Positions 19,088 through 30,418 are shown, counted from the stretch's first letter. The stretch: DNA of 64,000 nt from Psychrobacter immobilis (GCA_904846265.1 CAJHAA010000009.1:1-64000); one strand, 5' to 3'. Numbers and translations are program-made. Notes: a model not told the origin generated them from the sequence alone.

Positions 19088-19807
19088 TTATGGGTTTGGC
19101 ACCACCACCGCGATCGACGTTGAGCCATTACCGCTTTGCACAGATTGTCTGACTCCAGAAGAGCTGACCTTAGGTAGGGAGATGGCGACATATTGATCAG
19201 TAATTCGGCGTGCCAAACTATCATAGAGCCAGTCACGAATTTGATCGCCTTGCTGATCATCAGTGCTCACCGATGCTTCATTATATTGATAGCTACGCTC
19301 GACTTGGATAGGGTTGCTTAGCGTAATTGGTTTGCCATTTTCCATCGTCTGATAGCTGACATCTGCTGAAAGTACCAAGCGTATCTCTGTCAAGACACCG
19401 ACCAGCTCATAACGCTTAAAACGGACATTATTGATGGTGATAGCGGCAATGGGTTCAGCACTTGCTTGTTTGTTATTGTTCGCAACATCAGCTGCTGTCA
19501 TGTTGTCAATGACATCAACACCTAAAGTTTTTAGGCGTCTTGTCAATGGCAGCTTAAGCGGAAATGAAGTGCGATTGTCTTCGAGAATCACGGCTGTTTT
19601 GGCGACATCAAGCAGCATTGGTGCGTCATAGCCACGTAATTGAAAGCCGCAGCCACTAATAGCTGCCGTTGCACCTAGTAGCGCAAACAGTGGCAGGGCG
19701 GTCAGAAAAGCCGCCGCCAGTTTTTGTCCGCTTGATTTTTTGGCAAAAGCGTCTTTTTTGCTTAAGCTGGCTTTGGGTGACTGACCTGCTCGATATTTAT
19801 ACGACAT
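19088..19807 (-). CDS. lptE: LPS-assembly lipoprotein LptE
   Basis: LptE is the outer-membrane lipoprotein that plugs the LptD barrel and helps place LPS on the cell surface. An unusually long basic leader (about residues 1-30) precedes the hydrophobic signal segment and lipobox ISGC with C53, followed directly by GFQLRGYD, the LptE hallmark. The mature part is about 187 aa, near normal. It lies between leuS and holA as in E. coli and Pseudomonas. A start further inside is possible given the long leader. Confidence 0.9.
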   Translation of the reverse strand: MSYKYRAGQSPKASLSKKDAFAKKSSGQKLAAAFLTALPLFALLGATAAISGCGFQLRGYDAPMLLDVAKTAVILEDNRTSFPLKLPLTRRLKTLGVDVIDNMTAADVANNNKQASAEPIAAITINNVRFKRYELVGVLTEIRLVLSADVSYQTMENGKPITLSNPIQVERSYQYNEASVSTDDQQGDQIRDWLYDSLARRITDQYVAISLPKVSSSGVRQSVQSGNGSTSIAVVVPNP

Positions 19808-19830
19808 AATCGCTATCCTAATATTATAAA

Positions 19831-19874
19831 AAGGCTCAGACTAATCATTAAACTAATAAAAAGTACTGAGCCTA
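19831..19874 (-). terminator. Terminator-like hairpin between leuS and lptE
   Basis: AGGCTCAG (19832-19839) pairs with CTGAGCCT (19866-19873). On the minus strand the stem is followed by TTTTTAT. It may reduce read-through from leuS into lptE-holA. Confidence 0.65.
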
Positions 19875-19880
19875 AAAAAT

Positions 19881-22568
19881 CTAGCCTACCACCACGATGT
19901 TTACCAGCTTATTAGGGACGACGATTTCTTTTTTGATGTCGCCAGTCAAGAATTTTGCCACACTTTCCATTGAACGTGCTTGTGCTTTTAGCTGTTCTGG
20001 ATCGCTATTTGGGGCTACGTCCATTTTACCGCGCATTTTACCATTGACCTGTACCACCATCGTGATCATATCTTGTACCAGAGCGCTTTTGTCAACTTCT
20101 GGATAATTCAAGGTAATGGTATCTAAACCCAATTGCTCAAGTAAATGTTCACCAATGTGCGGCGCATATACGGATAGCATAATCAGCAGATCCGTCAATG
20201 CCTCATGCTGTACCTGTAGGTCTTGCTTACTATTTGCCTTAAAACCAGTCAGCTCGTTGGTAAGCTCCATCAAACTTGATACAGGCGTGTTCAATGCCAA
20301 ACGATCACCCAAATCACTATCGATTTTAGCAATGGTTTCATGGGTTTTACGGCGTAAGTTTTTGGCTTCTTTGCTTAAGCCCTCAGTGCTCAAAGCTTCA
20401 TTGTTCAGCGTCTCGATACTTAGGTTCGCGGCAGTAAGCGCATGCATGTGTTCAGTAGCAATACGCCATACTTTTTTGACGAAGTTATAAGGGCCTTTGA
20501 GCGCATCATCTGACCATTCTAGCGTTTGATCCGCAGGCGCGGTGAAGAGCGTATAGAGACGAACGGTATCAGCGCCGTATTTATCGATGGTAATTTGCGG
20601 ATCGACACCGTTATTTTTTGACTTAGACATTTTTTCGATTTTGCCAATGGTCACGGGCTGCCCATCAGATTTTAAGATGGCTTTAATCGGTTGACCACGT
20701 TCGTCATAGTCGATATCAATGTCTTCTGCAAAGTAGTACGTGGTACTGCCATCCGCATTTAGGCGATAGAATGTCCCTGCCAATACCATGCCTTGCGTCA
20801 TCAAATTAGCAAACGGCTCATTTCCTGACACCAAGTCTTCATCACGCATCAGTTTATGGAAGAAGCGTGCATAAAGTAGATGCATCACCGCATGCTCAAC
20901 ACCGCCGATGTATTGATCGACAGGCAGCCACTTATTGGCGGCAGATTTATTGACCATGCTTTGCGCATCATTTGGGCTTGCAAAGCGTGCATAGTACCAG
21001 CTTGACTCCACAAAGGTGTCAAAGGTATCGGTTTCGCGCTCAGCAGGATTACCGCATTTAGGACATGTCGTATTGACAAACTCTGGAATGTTTTTTAACG
21101 GATTTCCGCGACCATCAGGAACGACATCAGTCGGCAAGACAACGGGCAAATCTTGCTCTTCGACAGGTACGGTACCGCAATGCTCACAGTTAACCATTGG
21201 GATAGGACAGCCCCAATAACGCTGGCGAGAAACACCCCAATCACGGAGACGGTATTGGATTTTTTTCTTAGCAAGCTCTTGTGGTTCTAGTTTGGTCAGC
21301 ATCGCTTCAAATGCTTGCTCAAAGTCTAACCCATCAAATTCGCCTGAATTGATCAAAGTATTGCGTTCGGCATAAGCACGATTAATCTCAGTATCGTTCG
21401 CCTTTGCATCTGCTTCTAACGCATCGAAATAGCCGACAGGGATATCGATGACTTGTTTGATGGGTAAGCTGTATTTAATCGCAAATTCATAATCACGCTC
21501 ATCATGAGCAGGGACAGCCATCACCGCGCCTGAGCCGTAGCTCATAAGCACATAGTTGGCAACCCATACTGGCACTTCTTCGCCAGTGAGTGGATGCGTG
21601 ACCGTAAGACCAGTAGCCATGCCGATTTTTTCAGCTTTAGCTAGGTCTGCTTCTGCAACTGAGCCTTTTTTGCAAAGCGCACAGAATTGCGCAATCGCTT
21701 CATCATGCTCAGCCGCATACTGCGCTAGCGGATGTTCGGCTGCGACCGCCACATAAGTCACACCCATCAAAGTATCAGGGCGAGTAGTGAACACATCTAA
21801 GGTATTGGTCTCGCCAGCAAGCTCATAAGGGAAGTGTACTTCCATGCCTGCGCTACGACCAATCCAGTTGCGCTGCATGGTCAATACTTCTGATGGCCAG
21901 TGACCTTCTAGCTGATCCAAATCATCGAGCAATTCGTCAGCATAATCAGTGATATTAAAGTAATACATCGGAATGTCGCGCTTTTCGACCGCAGCGCCAC
22001 TACGCCAGCCTTTACCATCGATGACTTGCTCGTTGGCTAAGACGGTATTATCAACAGGATCCCAGTTGACCGTTGACAGTTTTTTGTAGACCAAGCCTTT
22101 TTTGTATAGCTGTAAAAACAACCACTGTTCCCACTGATAATACTCAGGGCTGCAAGTAGCAAATTCACGTGACCAGTCAATAGACAAACCCAGTAGTTTA
22201 AGCTGCGCGCGCATGCTGTCAATATTGGCAAACGTCCATTTGGCAGGTGGAGTTTGGTTAGCAATCGCCGCGTTTTCTGCTGGCAAGCCAAAACCATCCC
22301 AGCCCATAGGCTGCATGACTTCATAGCCCTTGAGGCGATAGTAACGGCTCAGTACATCAGAGATGGTATAGTTACGCACGTGACCCATATGCAGCTTACC
22401 GCTTGGGTAAGGGAACATCGACAGCATATAGCGACTTGGCTTATCGCTTGGCTCATTGCTCACTTCAAAGCGCTTGTCAGTTGCCCATTTGGCTTGCTGC
22501 GCCGCTTCTATGGCTTGTGGGTTATAATGATTGTTTTCAGCTTGGTCAGATGTCACAGTATTGCTCAT
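19881..22568 (-). CDS. leuS: Leucyl-tRNA synthetase
   Basis: This class I synthetase charges tRNA-Leu. The HIGH-type motif is seen in [12 protein letters not shown] and the KMSKS motif in [12 protein letters not shown]. The zinc/CP1 region has paired CxxC elements (CEHCG, CPKCG). The editing domain contains [12 protein letters not shown]. The open frame extends 36 codons further upstream, but the family alignment begins near MSNTVTSDQ. The ATG at 22568 gives 895 aa, in the normal range. First gene of leuS-lptE-holA, divergent from the ArsC-like gene. Confidence 0.96.
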   Translation of the reverse strand: MSNTVTSDQAENNHYNPQAIEAAQQAKWATDKRFEVSNEPSDKPSRYMLSMFPYPSGKLHMGHVRNYTISDVLSRYYRLKGYEVMQPMGWDGFGLPAENAAIANQTPPAKWTFANIDSMRAQLKLLGLSIDWSREFATCSPEYYQWEQWLFLQLYKKGLVYKKLSTVNWDPVDNTVLANEQVIDGKGWRSGAAVEKRDIPMYYFNITDYADELLDDLDQLEGHWPSEVLTMQRNWIGRSAGMEVHFPYELAGETNTLDVFTTRPDTLMGVTYVAVAAEHPLAQYAAEHDEAIAQFCALCKKGSVAEADLAKAEKIGMATGLTVTHPLTGEEVPVWVANYVLMSYGSGAVMAVPAHDERDYEFAIKYSLPIKQVIDIPVGYFDALEADAKANDTEINRAYAERNTLINSGEFDGLDFEQAFEAMLTKLEPQELAKKKIQYRLRDWGVSRQRYWGCPIPMVNCEHCGTVPVEEQDLPVVLPTDVVPDGRGNPLKNIPEFVNTTCPKCGNPAERETDTFDTFVESSWYYARFASPNDAQSMVNKSAANKWLPVDQYIGGVEHAVMHLLYARFFHKLMRDEDLVSGNEPFANLMTQGMVLAGTFYRLNADGSTTYYFAEDIDIDYDERGQPIKAILKSDGQPVTIGKIEKMSKSKNNGVDPQITIDKYGADTVRLYTLFTAPADQTLEWSDDALKGPYNFVKKVWRIATEHMHALTAANLSIETLNNEALSTEGLSKEAKNLRRKTHETIAKIDSDLGDRLALNTPVSSLMELTNELTGFKANSKQDLQVQHEALTDLLIMLSVYAPHIGEHLLEQLGLDTITLNYPEVDKSALVQDMITMVVQVNGKMRGKMDVAPNSDPEQLKAQARSMESVAKFLTGDIKKEIVVPNKLVNIVVVG

Positions 22569-22755
22569 AGTTGGCTCGAGATTGATTAATACGAATAAAT
22601 TGGGTGAAATTTCACAATGCCATAGCATAGCGTAATTTGGCAAAAATTGCGACGATATGATAGGGCGTTTACGCATGACGAAGAATACAAATTCGAAAAT
22701 TTGAGCGGGTTTTTAATGTTTTGGCTATCATAAACCAAATACCCATAGGCTTAGG

Positions 22756-22790
22756 TATAATAAACAGAATAATGATCATTGATTTGGAGT
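22756..22790 (+). promoter_or_regulatory. Putative -10 box and ribosome site of the ArsC-like gene
   Basis: A perfect TATAAT lies at 22756-22761 and a GGAG at 22786-22789, six bases before the ATG. No convincing -35 hexamer at 16-18 bases was found, so the promoter call is tentative. Confidence 0.35.
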
Positions 22791-22794
22791 TTTT

Positions 22795-23166
22795 ATGACC
22801 ATCACTATTTACGGTATCAAATCGTGCAGCACCATGAAAAAAGCTTTTACTAAGCTTGATGATCTAGGCGTTAGCTATGATTTTCATGATTATAAAAAAC
22901 AAGGTATTGAGAAAGAAACAGTACAGCGCTGGGTAGATAAATTAGGCATCGATAAAGTGCTTAATAAACGCGGTACGACATGGCGTAAGCTAGAAGATGC
23001 TCAAAAGCAAGCGGCTGATGCTAGTCTAGATAACGCCATTGATTTGCTCGTAGAAAATACCAGTATGATTAAGCGTCCGATAGTTGAAGGTGAGCTGACT
23101 GATAAAAACAAGAATATATTACTATGCGGTTATGATGAAGCTGAGTTTGATAAAGTTTTTTCGTAA
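22795..23166 (+). CDS. ArsC/Spx/MgsR family thioredoxin-like protein (YffB-like)
   Basis: The 123-aa protein starts ITIYGIKSCSTMKKAF, matching the E. coli YffB form, with a single active cysteine C11 instead of a CxxC. The later IKRPIVE segment holds the arginine and cis-proline expected of the ArsC fold. The family covers arsenate reductases and Spx-type regulators. YffB-like members are glutathione-dependent reductases of unclear substrate, so no arsenate role is claimed. It ends in a strong bidirectional terminator. Confidence 0.86.
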   Translation: MTITIYGIKSCSTMKKAFTKLDDLGVSYDFHDYKKQGIEKETVQRWVDKLGIDKVLNKRGTTWRKLEDAQKQAADASLDNAIDLLVENTSMIKRPIVEGELTDKNKNILLCGYDEAEFDKVFS

Positions 23167-23187
23167 AAGAATACGGCTACCATCAAT

Positions 23188-23223
23188 AAAGCCCGAGCTA
23201 AAAACCTCTTAGCTCGGGCTTTA
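23188..23223. terminator. Bidirectional terminator, ArsC-like gene / 77-aa gene
   Basis: AAAGCCCGAGCTAA pairs perfectly with TTAGCTCGGGCTTT around an AAACCTC loop. It serves the plus-strand reductase and also overlaps the last codons of the minus-strand 77-aa gene. Confidence 0.92.
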
Positions 23224-23431
23224 TAACACCTAAAAGAAACCAAATCACACTTGCGAGCCATATAAGCAAGACGTAAAAGCGAATTTGTTCAGCATTCCAA
23301 TCTAGTGCAAACCACTCAATGAGGAAAAATGACTTCCACCCTTCTATCCATTTTGCGCCACCATAGCCAATAATCCACCAGCAATACAGGCTTTCTAAGA
23401 TAAAAAGTAGACACCAGAGCCACAATGCCAT
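23198..23431 (-). CDS. Small aromatic-rich membrane protein, 77 aa
   Basis: I do not recognise it. It has two clear hydrophobic helices (about residues 1-24 and 50-70) and many Trp residues. AGGAG sits a few bases before the ATG, and the start is 12 bases after the argB stop, so it is likely translated from the argB message. Its last codons (KPELRGF and the stop) are written within the terminator hairpin. Function is unknown. Confidence 0.7.
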   Translation of the reverse strand: MALWLWCLLFILESLYCWWIIGYGGAKWIEGWKSFFLIEWFALDWNAEQIRFYVLLIWLASVIWFLLGVIKPELRGF

Positions 23432-23443
23432 GATTTACTCCTG

Positions 23444-24367
<924 letters not shown>

Positions 24368-24440
24368 CTAAGTTATGGTATTAAAAAGTCATATTTTTAT
24401 GTGACAGCAACTACTTTGACGGTAACTGTTTTGCTCAAAA

Positions 24441-26219
24441 CTATTCGGCAGGAATAGCGACAATTTGTTCCGCCAGTTTTTTATCAAATGGGCGACATAA
24501 AGCGGCAAATTTTTCTTGAATGTCGCGTAAGTCTTCTATGCTATCACCAGCAAAGCGTGCGGTAAGATTGTGACTAGTGTTTGATTGGCGGAGCACCCCA
24601 AAACCATGGGCGAAATCCAAACGCACGCCATCAATACAGCTCAGCTTCGTCCCCACTGGAAATAAGCATTTGGCTTGCTTGGACGTCATATATTGCCGAC
24701 TCATCGAACAACGGCAAAGCGATGGCTGGCTAGTAGCTATCCAATGATCACCAGAATCTTCTGCCATGGTCGCTTCCACGAGCTGGCGTAAATACTGACA
24801 AAATTTTGTCAGCTGTACGACGAGAGCATCGTCTTTTTTAAGGGTTTTAGGCATCGGCAAATAATGATCTGCTGTACTGACCATAGCAGGCAATTGCTCT
24901 GTAATATCAGTCAGAGATTTTTTACCGTGAGCATCGTAAGCTGTTAGCCAATGCAGCAATCGCAAGACCGCGTACATGGCATCATCATAGATAATAAAGC
25001 GGCTATCGTTAAATATGAAATGCCCTGACAATTCACCCGCAAAGACAATTTGACCAGCAGAATGCTGCATCTGTCGGCGCATAAAGCTGCTGCCCGTTTT
25101 ACTGAGCACAGGTGTTGCGCCAAGCTCAGACAAGAGATTCGGTAGGTGATGGGAGCATTTAATATCAAAAAGGATTTGAAAAGGCAGTTGTGAATGGCTT
25201 GGGTTTTTAGAACACAGCGTTTCAGGGTGTTCGGTCAGCGCCACTTGCGCTAATAAATATAGCAAGTGATCGGGCGTGACAACTTTACCGCTATTATCGA
25301 CGATCATTAAGCGGTCGCCATCGCCATCAAAAGCGATACCTATATCTGCTTGATGTTGACGCACACTTCGCTGTAATTGTTTGAGACGGTGTGGTTCAGT
25401 GGGATCAGGATTGCCAGAGGGAAAACTGCCATCTGCGGTGTCATTAATCATGATGACCTGCTGGCAAAAATGCTCAAATAAACGCTGGGCGATATTACTG
25501 GTCGCGCCATGCATACAATCTATGACCACCACCACATCAAGGGTGCCAGATGGTTGTTGGTTATCTTTGAGAAGTGGTTTATTACAGGGATGGATTTGCT
25601 TAAAAACTTGCGCGATAGCCTCAATATAAGTCGTCGCGACTTGTGCATCAGATAAATTGAAAGGTTGATTACAAATAGATTTAGCAGTTGTATTTGTCAG
25701 CGTATTTTGAGCATCAATCTGTGCTTGAGCGTGATTGAGGTGGCAGGCATAGTTAGCCCGTGTTTTTTGCCAAAGCAACTGAATCTCTGCATGGCTCGGA
25801 GATTGATGGTTGACCAGCCATTTAATACCTAAAATATCTTTAGCAGAATGACTGGCGGTAACGATGATGCCATGACCAGAATATTGCTCTGCCCAAAAAA
25901 CCATCATGGGGGTAGTAATTAACCCCAGTTGGATAACTTGTAAGCCATATTCAGTCAGTATATCAGCCAATCTCTGAGCGATAATATCACTACCGAGACG
26001 CACATCATAACCAAGCACAATGACGGTTCTTTTACGGTCAATACTTGGTTTTGGCAGGCAGGCTTTGGCAGGAGCTGCGGTTGAGTTGCAATCTGCGACA
26101 CTATAAAGTTGAGCAAATGCCTTGCCCAAGGCTTGAATAAAGTCAGTGGTAAAATGCTGGCGTGAACCACGAATATCATAAGCACGGAATAAGCATTGCT
26201 GCGCAGCAAAAGACGGCAT
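24441..26219 (-). CDS. algC: Phosphomannomutase/phosphoglucomutase (AlgC-like)
   Basis: It interconverts hexose 1- and 6-phosphates for LPS and exopolysaccharide sugars. Seen: FRAYDIRG (11-18), the phosphoserine loop TASHSAKD with S123, the metal loop FDGDGDR (near 300), the sugar loop FAGELSGHFIF, and the phosphate-binding RQSNTSHN near the C-terminus. At 592 aa it is about 130 longer than P. aeruginosa AlgC, with inserts near 42-62 and 140-215. The serine loop differs from the usual TGSHNP, but the serine is kept. The symbol is from context and family. Confidence 0.85.
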   Translation of the reverse strand: MPSFAAQQCLFRAYDIRGSRQHFTTDFIQALGKAFAQLYSVADCNSTAAPAKACLPKPSIDRKRTVIVLGYDVRLGSDIIAQRLADILTEYGLQVIQLGLITTPMMVFWAEQYSGHGIIVTASHSAKDILGIKWLVNHQSPSHAEIQLLWQKTRANYACHLNHAQAQIDAQNTLTNTTAKSICNQPFNLSDAQVATTYIEAIAQVFKQIHPCNKPLLKDNQQPSGTLDVVVVIDCMHGATSNIAQRLFEHFCQQVIMINDTADGSFPSGNPDPTEPHRLKQLQRSVRQHQADIGIAFDGDGDRLMIVDNSGKVVTPDHLLYLLAQVALTEHPETLCSKNPSHSQLPFQILFDIKCSHHLPNLLSELGATPVLSKTGSSFMRRQMQHSAGQIVFAGELSGHFIFNDSRFIIYDDAMYAVLRLLHWLTAYDAHGKKSLTDITEQLPAMVSTADHYLPMPKTLKKDDALVVQLTKFCQYLRQLVEATMAEDSGDHWIATSQPSLCRCSMSRQYMTSKQAKCLFPVGTKLSCIDGVRLDFAHGFGVLRQSNTSHNLTARFAGDSIEDLRDIQEKFAALCRPFDKKLAEQIVAIPAE

Positions 26220-26309
26220 CGCTTACTCTCCTTATGGCGTGATTCACGTGATGGTGACTTTGTGATAACTAAAAGATAATTAACATGGCAAATCAGTAAT
26301 GACGACTAA

Positions 26310-26774
26310 TTACTGGCGGCCTGAATGTCCAAAGCCGCCTGCACCGCGTGCACTGGTATCACTAAATTCTGATACCACTTCAAACTCAGGGCGGGCAACG
26401 GGTACGACGACATATTGTGCCATACGTTCCGCAGGATTCAACACAAAGTCTTCATTACTACGATTCCAAATACTGACCATCAGCTCACCTTGATAATCGG
26501 CATCAATCAAGCCAACCAAATTACCCAAGACGATACCGTGCTTATGACCAAGACCTGAGCGCGGTAAAATCATCCCTGCAAAGTTAGGATCTTGGATATA
26601 AACCGCCAAACCAGTACCAATTAAGTGCGTGGCACCTGCTTTAATCGTCAATGGCTCATCAATACAAGCGCGCAAGTCGATACCAGCGCTGCCATCAGTG
26701 GCGCGTGTCGGTAACGAGAACGCTTTATCTTCAGTAATTTTAGGGTTTAATACTTTAACTTGTACAGCTTGCAT
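26310..26774 (-). CDS. dut: dUTP diphosphatase
   Basis: This trimeric enzyme hydrolyses dUTP to dUMP, keeping uracil out of DNA and supplying thymidylate synthesis. All five dUTPase motifs are readable: [46 protein letters not shown] and the Gly-rich C-terminal arm [10 protein letters not shown]. The 154-aa length is standard. It lies 90 bases before algC on the same strand. A short tandem repeat precedes its start. Confidence 0.97.
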   Translation of the reverse strand: MQAVQVKVLNPKITEDKAFSLPTRATDGSAGIDLRACIDEPLTIKAGATHLIGTGLAVYIQDPNFAGMILPRSGLGHKHGIVLGNLVGLIDADYQGELMVSIWNRSNEDFVLNPAERMAQYVVVPVARPEFEVVSEFSDTSARGAGGFGHSGRQ

Positions 26775-26801
26775 AACGCACTCACTTAACGGTTGGATAG
26801 T

Positions 26802-26849
26802 TTCTAAATAATATTGCTTCTAAATAATATTGCTTCTAAATAATATAGT
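26802..26849. repeat. Three tandem 16-bp repeats between mgtE and dut
   Basis: TTCTAAATAATATTGC occurs at 26802-26817 and 26818-26833, and as TTCTAAATAATATAGT at 26834-26849. It sits just upstream of dut and may alter the spacing of its promoter. Confidence 0.85.
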
Positions 26850-26868
26850 TTGAATGTTGGCTATGTGA

Positions 26869-28272
26869 TTATAGTATCAACACACTCGCCAAACCCAAGA
26901 ATGACATAAAGCCGACGATATCCGTCACGGTGGTTAAGATAACCGAGGCGGATAGGGCAGGGTCAATATTCATGCGTTTTAGGAGCAGTGGAATACTAAT
27001 GCCCGAAACGTTAGCAGCAGTCATATTAATGGCAATGGCAAAACCAATGACGGCACTGATTTTAATGTCATGAAACCATAGTTGGGCAATAATCGCCATG
27101 ATTATCGCCCATATGATACCGTTTATCGCGCCAACCCACAGCTCTTTATTTAATAACCACAAACGGTTAGAACCACCGATTTGACCCATCGCCATACCAC
27201 GAATAACCACTGTCAGAGTTTGTGAACCAGCAATACCGCCCATACTCGCGACCACAGGCATGAGTATCGCCAGCGCCACCACTTTTGCCAGTACCGCCTC
27301 GAACTGACCAATCACAGCCGCAGCCAATAAGGCGGTACACAAGTTAATGCCTAGCCAAATACTGCGGCTTTTGGCACTGGTTAAAATAGGCGCAAACAGC
27401 TCTTCATCTTGGCTGACACCTGCGAGATTTTTCATGGTGCTATCGACATCATCTTGGATAATTTCCATGATGTCCTCGCCATTTAACTGACCGACCAACT
27501 CACCATGGCTATTAATAACGGGGGCAAAACGAATGTCCTCTGAGCGGAAAATCGCTGCGGCATCTTGGATGTCTAAGCGATCATTAATGGTGATGGCGTT
27601 ATCAATCAATTCTGAGACTAAAGTAGTTTGATCGTGTTTAATCAAATCGACCAGACTGAGCAGCCCGAGTAATTGTTGGCTTTGATCGACGACCAGCAGC
27701 TCTTGGCTTTCATCATCGAGCAAATCGTCATTTTCTCGTAGCCAGTTTTGTACTTCTGCAAGGGTGATATCATCCCTGATCTGAATGAGGTCAGGATCCA
27801 TGTAACGCCCGACTTCCCAGTCAGCATAGGTATCGAGCTTATTGACCTGCACTCGGATGTCTTCATCCAAGGTTGCCATCACCGAGGTACGCACACTTTC
27901 GGTGACAGTATCTAAAATCTCAGAGATGTCTTGCGCATCAAGGTCTTGGGTAAATAAGGAAATGTCTTTCGATGAGACGTTTTCTAATAGCGGCTGGCGT
28001 GTATCAAACTCTAACTCGGCAAGCACTTCGCCTTTGATGTTTTCTGGTACTTGTGCCCAAATCAATAAGCGATTTTGGCTAGGGAACGATTCTAATAGGC
28101 TCGCAATCTCATATTTGGACTGCTTTTCTAAAAACTCAGTAATCGCCTCGTATGCCTTGTCAGCAACCAAACTTTGCAGGTATAGAAGCTTATATTCGCC
28201 GCTATACTCTGCTGGATTGTAATCTCCCTGTAGCGTAGATGGTCGTTCCTGATCAGGCATAGGGGTAGGCAT
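26869..28272 (-). CDS. mgtE: Magnesium transporter MgtE
   Basis: Mg2+-gated Mg2+ channel of the inner membrane. The N-terminal MgtE domain (about 30-150, EFLEKQSKYEIASLLES) is followed by paired CBS domains (about 155-280, with VDLIKHDQ and APVINSHGELVGQ) and five transmembrane helices (about 305-467) including the family segment MPVVASMGGIAGSQTLTV. The open frame starts 13 codons earlier, but MPTPMPDQE at 28272 gives the usual 467-aa protein. The gene lies between rep and dut on the same strand. Confidence 0.93.
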   Translation of the reverse strand: MPTPMPDQERPSTLQGDYNPAEYSGEYKLLYLQSLVADKAYEAITEFLEKQSKYEIASLLESFPSQNRLLIWAQVPENIKGEVLAELEFDTRQPLLENVSSKDISLFTQDLDAQDISEILDTVTESVRTSVMATLDEDIRVQVNKLDTYADWEVGRYMDPDLIQIRDDITLAEVQNWLRENDDLLDDESQELLVVDQSQQLLGLLSLVDLIKHDQTTLVSELIDNAITINDRLDIQDAAAIFRSEDIRFAPVINSHGELVGQLNGEDIMEIIQDDVDSTMKNLAGVSQDEELFAPILTSAKSRSIWLGINLCTALLAAAVIGQFEAVLAKVVALAILMPVVASMGGIAGSQTLTVVIRGMAMGQIGGSNRLWLLNKELWVGAINGIIWAIIMAIIAQLWFHDIKISAVIGFAIAINMTAANVSGISIPLLLKRMNIDPALSASVILTTVTDIVGFMSFLGLASVLIL

Positions 28273-28384
28273 AAAGGTTCCAAAGTTTTTAGAAAGTATA
28301 AATAATAACAAACACTAAAATGTCGAATAAGTGCTAATTTCTCATGTCGCTAACTGGTGATGCTCTCAAGCGTTGAGCCTAACG

Positions 28385-30418
28385 CTAACGATTACCCAAT
28401 AAAGCGCGAATATTAGCCAAGTATTCATCAGCAACGGCCTCAGGGTCTTTAGTCGCTTTTTTCTTTTTCGCCTTGGCTGGCCAGTCGATATGCTCTTCTG
28501 GTAACTCATCTAAAAAGCGCGATTCAGAGGTGACACGCATCTGACCGCCCGCACGGCGCTGAGTCGCTAGTGTCAATGTCAGCTCTCGACGCGCACGAGT
28601 AATGCCCACATACATCAAGCGCCGTTCTTCTTCGACCGTCTCGCTTAATATGGAATTGCGGTGCGGTAACATTTCTTCCTCAAGCCCCATGATATACACA
28701 AAATCAAATTCCAAGCCTTTTGCTGCATGCAAGGTCATCAAGTTAACCTTGTTGGTGTTTTCTTCTTCTTGCTGTTGCTCGAGCATATCCAGCAACACCA
28801 GCTTACGAATGATGGTATCAATGGTGCGATCTTCGTCTTCTTCGGCGCGATTAATCAGCGATTGAATACTAGTGTAGAGCATATCAATATTATCGATACG
28901 GTTTTTTTCTTGTTGTGGGGTTTTGGCGTCGCTACGCACAAAGTCGATATAACCCGTTTCATCAATCATTTGACGAACGATAGGTACAGGGTCAGGATGC
29001 TGATCGAGCTCACGCGTATAATGTTCAATAAACTCACCGAACTCCTTTATCGTACCATAAGCCTTCGACGGTAAAACATGCGCGAGCCCTGCATGCGTAC
29101 AAGAAGCGAGTAGCGAGATGCTATGCTCTTGTGAAAATAAGCCTAACTTCTCTAGCGTTGCTGGTCCCATACCGCGCTTAGGCGTATTGATAATACGTAA
29201 AAACGCACTGTCGTCTTCAGGGTTCAGAATCAAACGCAGATAGCCCATGATGTCTTTAATTTCACTACGCGCAAAGAACGACTGACCGCCCGACAACTTA
29301 TAAGGCACTTGCAATTGACGCAACTGCGCCTCTAGCATGCGCGCCTGAAAGTTACTGCGATAAAGAACGGCATATTGCTCCCACTCATTACCGAAACGCA
29401 GTTTATGAGTGACAATCTCTTTTGCCACACGCTCAGACTCATCATCATCATTACGACAGTTAATAATGCGAATTTTTTCGCCTTGACCTTTATCTGACCA
29501 GAGTTTCTTTTCAAATAAATGCTCGTTATTGGTAATAACGGCATTGGCAGAGGTCAAAATACGTGTGGTCGAGCGATAGTTTTGCTCAAGCATGACGATT
29601 TTGAGTTTTGGGAAATCTTCTTTAAGTAGCGCCATGTTTTCAGGTTTTGCCCCGCGCCACGCATAGATAGATTGATCGTCATCGCCAACGACGGTAAAAC
29701 GCCCTTGCGGTCCGACTAAGTATTTAATCATCTCATACTGGGCGGTGTTGGTATCTTGATATTCATCGACGAGCAAGTAACGAATACGGTTTTGCCATTT
29801 ATCGCGCAGCTCTCTGTTTTCACGTAATATCTTGGTCGGCAGGACAATCAAATCATCGAAATCAACAGCGTTATAAGCACGCAGATTGCGCTCGTATAAT
29901 GCATAAAGGGTGGCGAAGATCATGTCTTCTGGATCGTCTAAGGTTTCCATCGCCTTGTCTGGTTCAATCAGATCGTTTTTCCAGTCAGAAATCATTTTAA
30001 TGGCTTTGCCGACCAATTCGCGACTTTCAGCGCCGCTTAAATTGTCACGCATCATCAGCTCCATCAGCAAACGCTTACTGTCGTCGCTGTCCATGATGGA
30101 GAAGTTACCCTTGAGCGGGGTATGAATCAGCTCATAACGCAAAAACTGTAGCCCAAATTGGTGAAAGGTAGACACCGTCAGCCCGCGAGTTTTTTCACTC
30201 GGCAGCAATTTACTGACACGGGCTTTCATCTCGCGCGCCGCTTTATTGGTAAAGGTCACCGCGGTGATACGCTCGGCTGGCATGTTGCATTCTTCGATTA
30301 GATAGGCAATCTTGCGGGTAATCACCGATGTCTTACCGGAGCCGGCACCTGCTAGCACAAGCAATGGACCGGATACGTAAAGCATCGCTTCTTGTTGTTT
30401 GGGATTAAGTTGACTCAT
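28385..30418 (-). CDS. rep: ATP-dependent DNA helicase Rep
   Basis: This SF1 3'-5' helicase removes roadblocks ahead of replication forks. Seen: LNPKQQEAMLYVSGP (Q motif), Walker A LAGAGSGKTSVIT, motif Ia TFTNKAAREMK, motif II LVDEYQDTN, motif III VGDDDQSIYAWRGA, motif V TLHAAKGLEFD and motif VI RRLMYVGITRARREL. The start was moved to the ATG at 30418 (MSQLNPKQ), 12 codons inside the open frame. This gives 677 aa, matching Rep (673 in E. coli) better than UvrD (720). Confidence 0.92.
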   Translation of the reverse strand: MSQLNPKQQEAMLYVSGPLLVLAGAGSGKTSVITRKIAYLIEECNMPAERITAVTFTNKAAREMKARVSKLLPSEKTRGLTVSTFHQFGLQFLRYELIHTPLKGNFSIMDSDDSKRLLMELMMRDNLSGAESRELVGKAIKMISDWKNDLIEPDKAMETLDDPEDMIFATLYALYERNLRAYNAVDFDDLIVLPTKILRENRELRDKWQNRIRYLLVDEYQDTNTAQYEMIKYLVGPQGRFTVVGDDDQSIYAWRGAKPENMALLKEDFPKLKIVMLEQNYRSTTRILTSANAVITNNEHLFEKKLWSDKGQGEKIRIINCRNDDDESERVAKEIVTHKLRFGNEWEQYAVLYRSNFQARMLEAQLRQLQVPYKLSGGQSFFARSEIKDIMGYLRLILNPEDDSAFLRIINTPKRGMGPATLEKLGLFSQEHSISLLASCTHAGLAHVLPSKAYGTIKEFGEFIEHYTRELDQHPDPVPIVRQMIDETGYIDFVRSDAKTPQQEKNRIDNIDMLYTSIQSLINRAEEDEDRTIDTIIRKLVLLDMLEQQQEEENTNKVNLMTLHAAKGLEFDFVYIMGLEEEMLPHRNSILSETVEEERRLMYVGITRARRELTLTLATQRRAGGQMRVTSESRFLDELPEEHIDWPAKAKKKKATKDPEAVADEYLANIRALLGNR

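Noticed and set aside
22569..22676. 36-codon N-terminal extension of leuS
   Set aside because: The extension has no family similarity; the ATG at 22568 fits the usual start.
27842..28222. 126-aa antisense frame within mgtE
   Set aside because: It is Ser/Asn-rich without a domain, and opposite the clear MgtE N-domain.
28273..28311. Upstream start for mgtE
   Set aside because: The extra MLLFILSKNFGTF segment has no clear ribosome site and is outside the family alignment.
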